This document shows positions 32,286-34,475 of a stretch of 34,475 nt of DNA, in pieces. Made by a program: the position numbers and the translations under genes. The DNA comes from Geobacter sp. UBA5730 (GTDB lineage: Bacteria; Desulfobacterota; Desulfuromonadia; Geobacterales; Pseudopelobacteraceae): contig DIGE01000016.1 of assembly GCA_002419465.1 (NCBI GenBank), positions 1-34,475 of the forward strand, read 5' to 3'. A model generated the notes under the pieces. That model was not told where the DNA came from. It worked only from the letters and a program-made list of their open reading frames with translations, and searched no databases. Each line of letters opens with the position of its first letter. The stretch's first letter is position 1.

Positions 32286-32495
32286 ATGAGCGATTTTTTG
32301 GTGGACGTGAAAAGCGTGTGGCTTGGAATACGCGCCATGAAGCGCGAAAGCAAAAAGGCGAAGTGGACTATCGCGTGGCTACCTAGCCGTGCTCGCCGAT
32401 GCTGGCTACATGCGTGGACTCCAGTGTGGCATGACGGTAATGGTCCATACGTGAGCTGCGGTCTATTTGTCATCGCAATTTACCGAGGGTTCTAA
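32286..32495 (+). CDS. Small hypothetical protein in reverse orientation (cassette 11)
   Basis: This 69-residue basic, Trp-rich protein (MSDFLVDVKSVWLGIRAMKR, then KAKWTIAWLPSRARRCWLHA and GPYVSCGLFVIAIYRGF) is read on the + strand, against the array. AAAGGAAAG precedes the ATG with good spacing. Its stop TAA is the CTAAC core of attC 12. A - strand frame overlapping it has no start signal and looks non-coding. No family recognised. A reversed gene must have its own promoter or be silent with respect to the array promoter. Confidence 0.6.
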   Translation: MSDFLVDVKSVWLGIRAMKRESKKAKWTIAWLPSRARRCWLHAWTPVWHDGNGPYVSCGLFVIAIYRGF

Positions 32496-32576
32496 CGTAG
32501 AGCTAACCGGCGCTGCGCGGCCTTATCGCGCAGCGTCCAGCGACCGAAGGGAGCGAGGTTGAGCGCCATGTTAGGG
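32490..32576 (-). repeat. attC 12 (87 bases)
   Basis: It runs from TTCTAACG to GTTAGGG, with a GGCGCTGCGCGG...GCGCAGCGTCC inner stem. Confidence 0.92.
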
Positions 32577-33347
32577 GCGGCCACGGGAAACCACTTTAGA
32601 TAGCTCAGCGACGGAAAGCATAGGCGTAGAACGGTGAATGACTCGGTGACAGTTGGAGCACAAGACAGCCAAATCATCGAGCGTCGTTGTGACTGGCTCC
32701 GAGGAGGCCGACAGTGGCACCAGATGGTGAACCTCGCAGAAACCTTCCCCAAGGGCACCGTAGGTAGCCGAGAAGTCAAAGCTGCATACTTCGCAACACA
32801 GACGCCCCTTGGCCTTGAGTGTTACCGTTTTCTTTGCATCGACGAGCGCGCGATTCCGTTCCCGGCGGAGATGGGACACAAGACGAGTTGCGCCTTCGGC
32901 ACCTGCGGCGGGAAGGTCGATGTCGGGAAGAGCAGATGAAGAGGACGGTTGATTGCCTTCGGCCTGAAGGGCAGTGAGGGCCTGAACGACAGTTTCGTCG
33001 CTGAGGCGGTTGAAACCCAAACTGAAGTTGCTTTGAGACTTCAGTAGTGAGGGGAACCAATCAAGGCCATTCAGCGGCACAGGTGGGGAAAACTCCTTCA
33101 CCCGTTTACCGGAAATGACGTGAAGATTGGAAAGTGAGTCTTCAACATCTATGCGGTCAGCAACGTAAGCGCCACAAAGAGAGAATGCCGTCTTCTTTCC
33201 ATCAGGAATGCCCTGGACAACCCATACGGTGTTGCCGATAGCCTTCTTGAGGACGCCAAGCTTTCGGCTCAGAAAGCGGAGTTCGCTGGAGGATTCGAGT
33301 TCGTAGCCCATTTTCTGGGCGCTGTGATATGCGATGAAGTGTTCCAT
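32571..33347 (-). CDS. HNH endonuclease family protein (cassette 12)
   Basis: This 258-residue protein carries a C-terminal HNH domain. Zinc ligands are C185/C188 and C230/C233, and the catalytic region has EVHHLVPLS (H207, H208) and LAVLCSNCHRVIH. The N-terminal 150 residues form a separate domain of unknown type (GNTVWVVQGIPDGKKTAFSL is typical of it). Family knowledge: this domain order occurs in McrA-like restriction or other DNA-cleaving proteins, so a role against foreign DNA is possible. It is the longest cassette gene in the window. The stop is inside attC 12. Confidence 0.9.
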   Translation of the reverse strand: MEHFIAYHSAQKMGYELESSSELRFLSRKLGVLKKAIGNTVWVVQGIPDGKKTAFSLCGAYVADRIDVEDSLSNLHVISGKRVKEFSPPVPLNGLDWFPSLLKSQSNFSLGFNRLSDETVVQALTALQAEGNQPSSSSALPDIDLPAAGAEGATRLVSHLRRERNRALVDAKKTVTLKAKGRLCCEVCSFDFSATYGALGEGFCEVHHLVPLSASSEPVTTTLDDLAVLCSNCHRVIHRSTPMLSVAELSKVVSRGRP

Positions 33348-33363
33348 AGCGAGAATGACAAGC

Positions 33364-33484
33364 CCCTAACGTTCACGAGATAAGGGGCTGGCGATTCGAA
33401 GCCCTGGAAACACCGAAAGTACGACAAGGACATTGCAAAATTCAACGCACAGTAAGCCAGTCCCACTTGATTGAGCTGTTAGGG
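33364..33484 (-). repeat. attC 13 (long type, 121 bases)
   Basis: It runs from CCCTAACG to GTTAGGG. CACAGTAAGCCAGTCC and TTGATTGAGC match attC 3 and attC 7, but the middle differs. Confidence 0.92.
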
Positions 33485-33487
33485 GTG

Positions 33488-33919
33488 TTATGAGTCGGAG
33501 CGACTGATATCGAGTTTCCCGTTTGCGTCAATTGACATTCTGAATATTTTTTTCTCGCCTGGCTTCATTAGGGTTTCTCTTTGAGTCCAGTTACTCTGCT
33601 CAACTCCGCAAAGACCACTGCCTTGAGGGTCTCGGCTAATTTTAAGAAGTATCTCACCCGGTTCCAAGTAGAACTTTGCATATTCAGCTACGTCTAGCCT
33701 TGCAGCGAGAACGTTGTTGATCCACAAGCCATAATAGCAGGCACTTCCGATAAAGCCTTCGTCTCGGATAACTGTTAACGATGATTTGTTTGGGGCTTCG
33801 GATTGAAATGCCAGAACTCTATCGGAAGGGGCTAGCTTAGCGTCATTGATGTGAACTGGTGTTGTGGCACACCCTGCTAAAAACATGAAAAGTACTAAAA
33901 TAATCTGAATCTTCAGCAT
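33488..33919 (-). CDS. Small lipoprotein of unknown function (cassette 13)
   Basis: The 143-residue product has a lipoprotein signal (MLKIQIILVLFMFLAGC, lipobox LAGC, Cys17). The mature part is beta-rich, with ACYYGLWINNVLAARLDVAE and YLEPGEILLKISRDPQGSGL, similar to DUF2846-type lipoproteins. AGGAGA lies upstream of ATG 33919. Exported lipoproteins are frequent cassette cargo. Function unknown. Confidence 0.85.
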   Translation of the reverse strand: MLKIQIILVLFMFLAGCATTPVHINDAKLAPSDRVLAFQSEAPNKSSLTVIRDEGFIGSACYYGLWINNVLAARLDVAEYAKFYLEPGEILLKISRDPQGSGLCGVEQSNWTQRETLMKPGEKKIFRMSIDANGKLDISRSDS

Positions 33920-33934
33920 AAACTCTCCTTTTGC

Positions 33935-33997
33935 CCCTAACGTAAAGTTGAGGGGCGCGCCGCTTTTGGCGCGTCCCTCTCGAACGCAATGTTAGAG
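33935..33997 (-). repeat. attC 14 (63 bases)
   Basis: It runs from CCCTAACG to GTTAGAG. The inner stem GAGGGGCGCGC...GCGCGTCCCTCTC is close to attC 6. Confidence 0.92.
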
Positions 33998-34459
33998 CGC
34001 AACTTGGCTGACACGTGAGACCTTCTTGCACCAAGCATCTGGCGACATTTTGAAAGGGGCCAGAAGTTCGCAAAGCTTTTTACTCGGCGCAGACGTGGAG
34101 TAACTGCCTTTTGCCCATGACGCTGTAGCAGTCCATTTCATAGCCTTGGCAATGTCAACTGCTTCGGAATAAGTGAGTGCAAATATCTGGGCATGCTCTG
34201 GTGCGTGAAGCCCCCAGACGTATGCAATAACAAGATTGGAAATCTTGGCGTACTTGGTATCAATGGAGAATGCGCGAGTAGATGCAGCTTTCATTTGAAT
34301 TGGAACCGCAGCAAACTTTGATGCTTTCGCAGCAAGGTCAACATATGCGATTAAGTCAATGCCTCTATCTCTCAGTGGAATAGCGACCTCCAGCCCAGCA
34401 ACCAGTAACTCATTAACTAGCCGGTTGCGCCCCAAAATCTCGATAGTCTGCGTATCCAT
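33992..34459 (-). CDS. Possible PD-(D/E)XK nuclease-like protein (cassette 14)
   Basis: This 155-residue protein begins MDTQTIEILGRNRLVNELLV and has RGIDLIAYVDLAAKASKFAA followed by VPIQMKAAS. The D...(x)QxK spacing matches the PD-(D/E)XK nuclease core (Asp in RGIDL, Gln-x-Lys in IQMKA), also seen in DUF4365-like proteins. The C-terminal part has no recognised motif. It ends inside attC 14, and its start is 9 bases from the partial attC at the window end. A nuclease role is inference from the motif. Confidence 0.7.
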   Translation of the reverse strand: MDTQTIEILGRNRLVNELLVAGLEVAIPLRDRGIDLIAYVDLAAKASKFAAVPIQMKAASTRAFSIDTKYAKISNLVIAYVWGLHAPEHAQIFALTYSEAVDIAKAMKWTATASWAKGSYSTSAPSKKLCELLAPFKMSPDAWCKKVSRVSQVAL

Positions 34460-34467
34460 GTTTTGCG

Positions 34468-34475
34468 CTCTAACG
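34468..34475 (-). repeat. attC 15 (first 8 bases, cut by window end)
   Basis: CTCTAACG at the very end matches the left core of the other sites and lies just upstream of the cassette 14 gene, so the array continues to the right. Confidence 0.75.

Larger units (their letters stand above)
26939..34475 (-). mobile_element. Integron gene-cassette array (14 cassettes, continues past right end)
   Basis: Short units, each with one or two genes, alternate with imperfect palindromic sites bounded by RYYYAAC-like (CTAACG) and GTTRRRY-like (GTTAGG/GTTAGA) core sequences. These are attC sites. In every intact site the CTAACG core, which is the GTTAG recombination end read on the - strand, is on the left, and genes on the - strand stop at or inside the site to their left. 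The array therefore reads from right to left, so the integrase and attI are expected beyond 34,475 and the left end is distal. Only one cassette has its gene reversed. The window shows no integrase, so whether this is chromosomal (sedentary) or mobile cannot be settled here; length and hypothetical content favour chromosomal. Confidence 0.93.

Noticed and set aside
26939..34475. CRISPR array as an explanation of the repeated sites
   Set aside because: Repeats are 47-137 bases, palindromic, of varied sequence and separated by genes, which fits attC and not CRISPR repeats and spacers.

Overview
The window looks like a chromosome segment from a Geobacter-type member of the Desulfuromonadota, perhaps close to Trichlorobacter/Geobacter lovleyi. 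I infer this from the pilus gene order (pilY1, four pseudopilins, then pilMNOPQ), a thiol:disulfide protein carrying a CxxCH heme motif, and the mix of sigma-54 and phosphorelay genes. No rRNA or tRNA is visible, so the assignment rests on gene content only.

From 1 to 16.4 kb lies a type IV pilus assembly region on the + strand. It starts with two tandem DsbC-like thioredoxin-fold proteins (the first cut by the window edge) and a small exported protein. These are followed by a very large PilY1 and the minor pseudopilins FimU/GspH, PilV, PilW and PilX. A clear terminator closes that unit. A new promoter then precedes a small Xre-type helix-turn-helix gene and pilM-pilN-pilO-pilP-pilQ, which encode the inner-membrane alignment complex and the outer-membrane secretin. 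A terminator follows pilQ.

From 16.5 to 19.7 kb is a biotin operon, bioB-bioD-bioA, preceded by an excellent match to a BirA operator. It ends convergently, with a 4-base overlap, against a FapA (DUF342) gene on the - strand. From 21.4 to 26.8 kb come a sigma-54 response regulator, an AmrS-type radical SAM gene (-) and an HPt phosphotransfer protein. These are followed by a YgiB-like lipoprotein, YgiC-like ATP-grasp and DUF350 membrane-protein set, and a LysE-family exporter (-).

From 26.94 kb to the right end the sequence is an integron gene-cassette array. It has fourteen recombination sites (attC) plus the first bases of a fifteenth, separating fourteen cassettes. Nearly all cassette genes are on the - strand and end at or inside the attC to their left, so the array reads right to left. 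The integrase and attI should therefore lie beyond 34,475, and the leftmost cassettes are the distal, oldest ones. The cargo includes four toxin-antitoxin modules (two unlike HicAB pairs, a HigBA-like pair, BrnTA), two NTF2/SnoaL-like proteins, an HNH nuclease, a possible PD-(D/E)XK nuclease, a possible EVE/PUA-like protein, a lipoprotein, a DUF3147 membrane protein, and two damaged cassettes. One small cassette carries its gene in the opposite direction. The two distal attC sites look decayed, which suggests an immobile end of the array.
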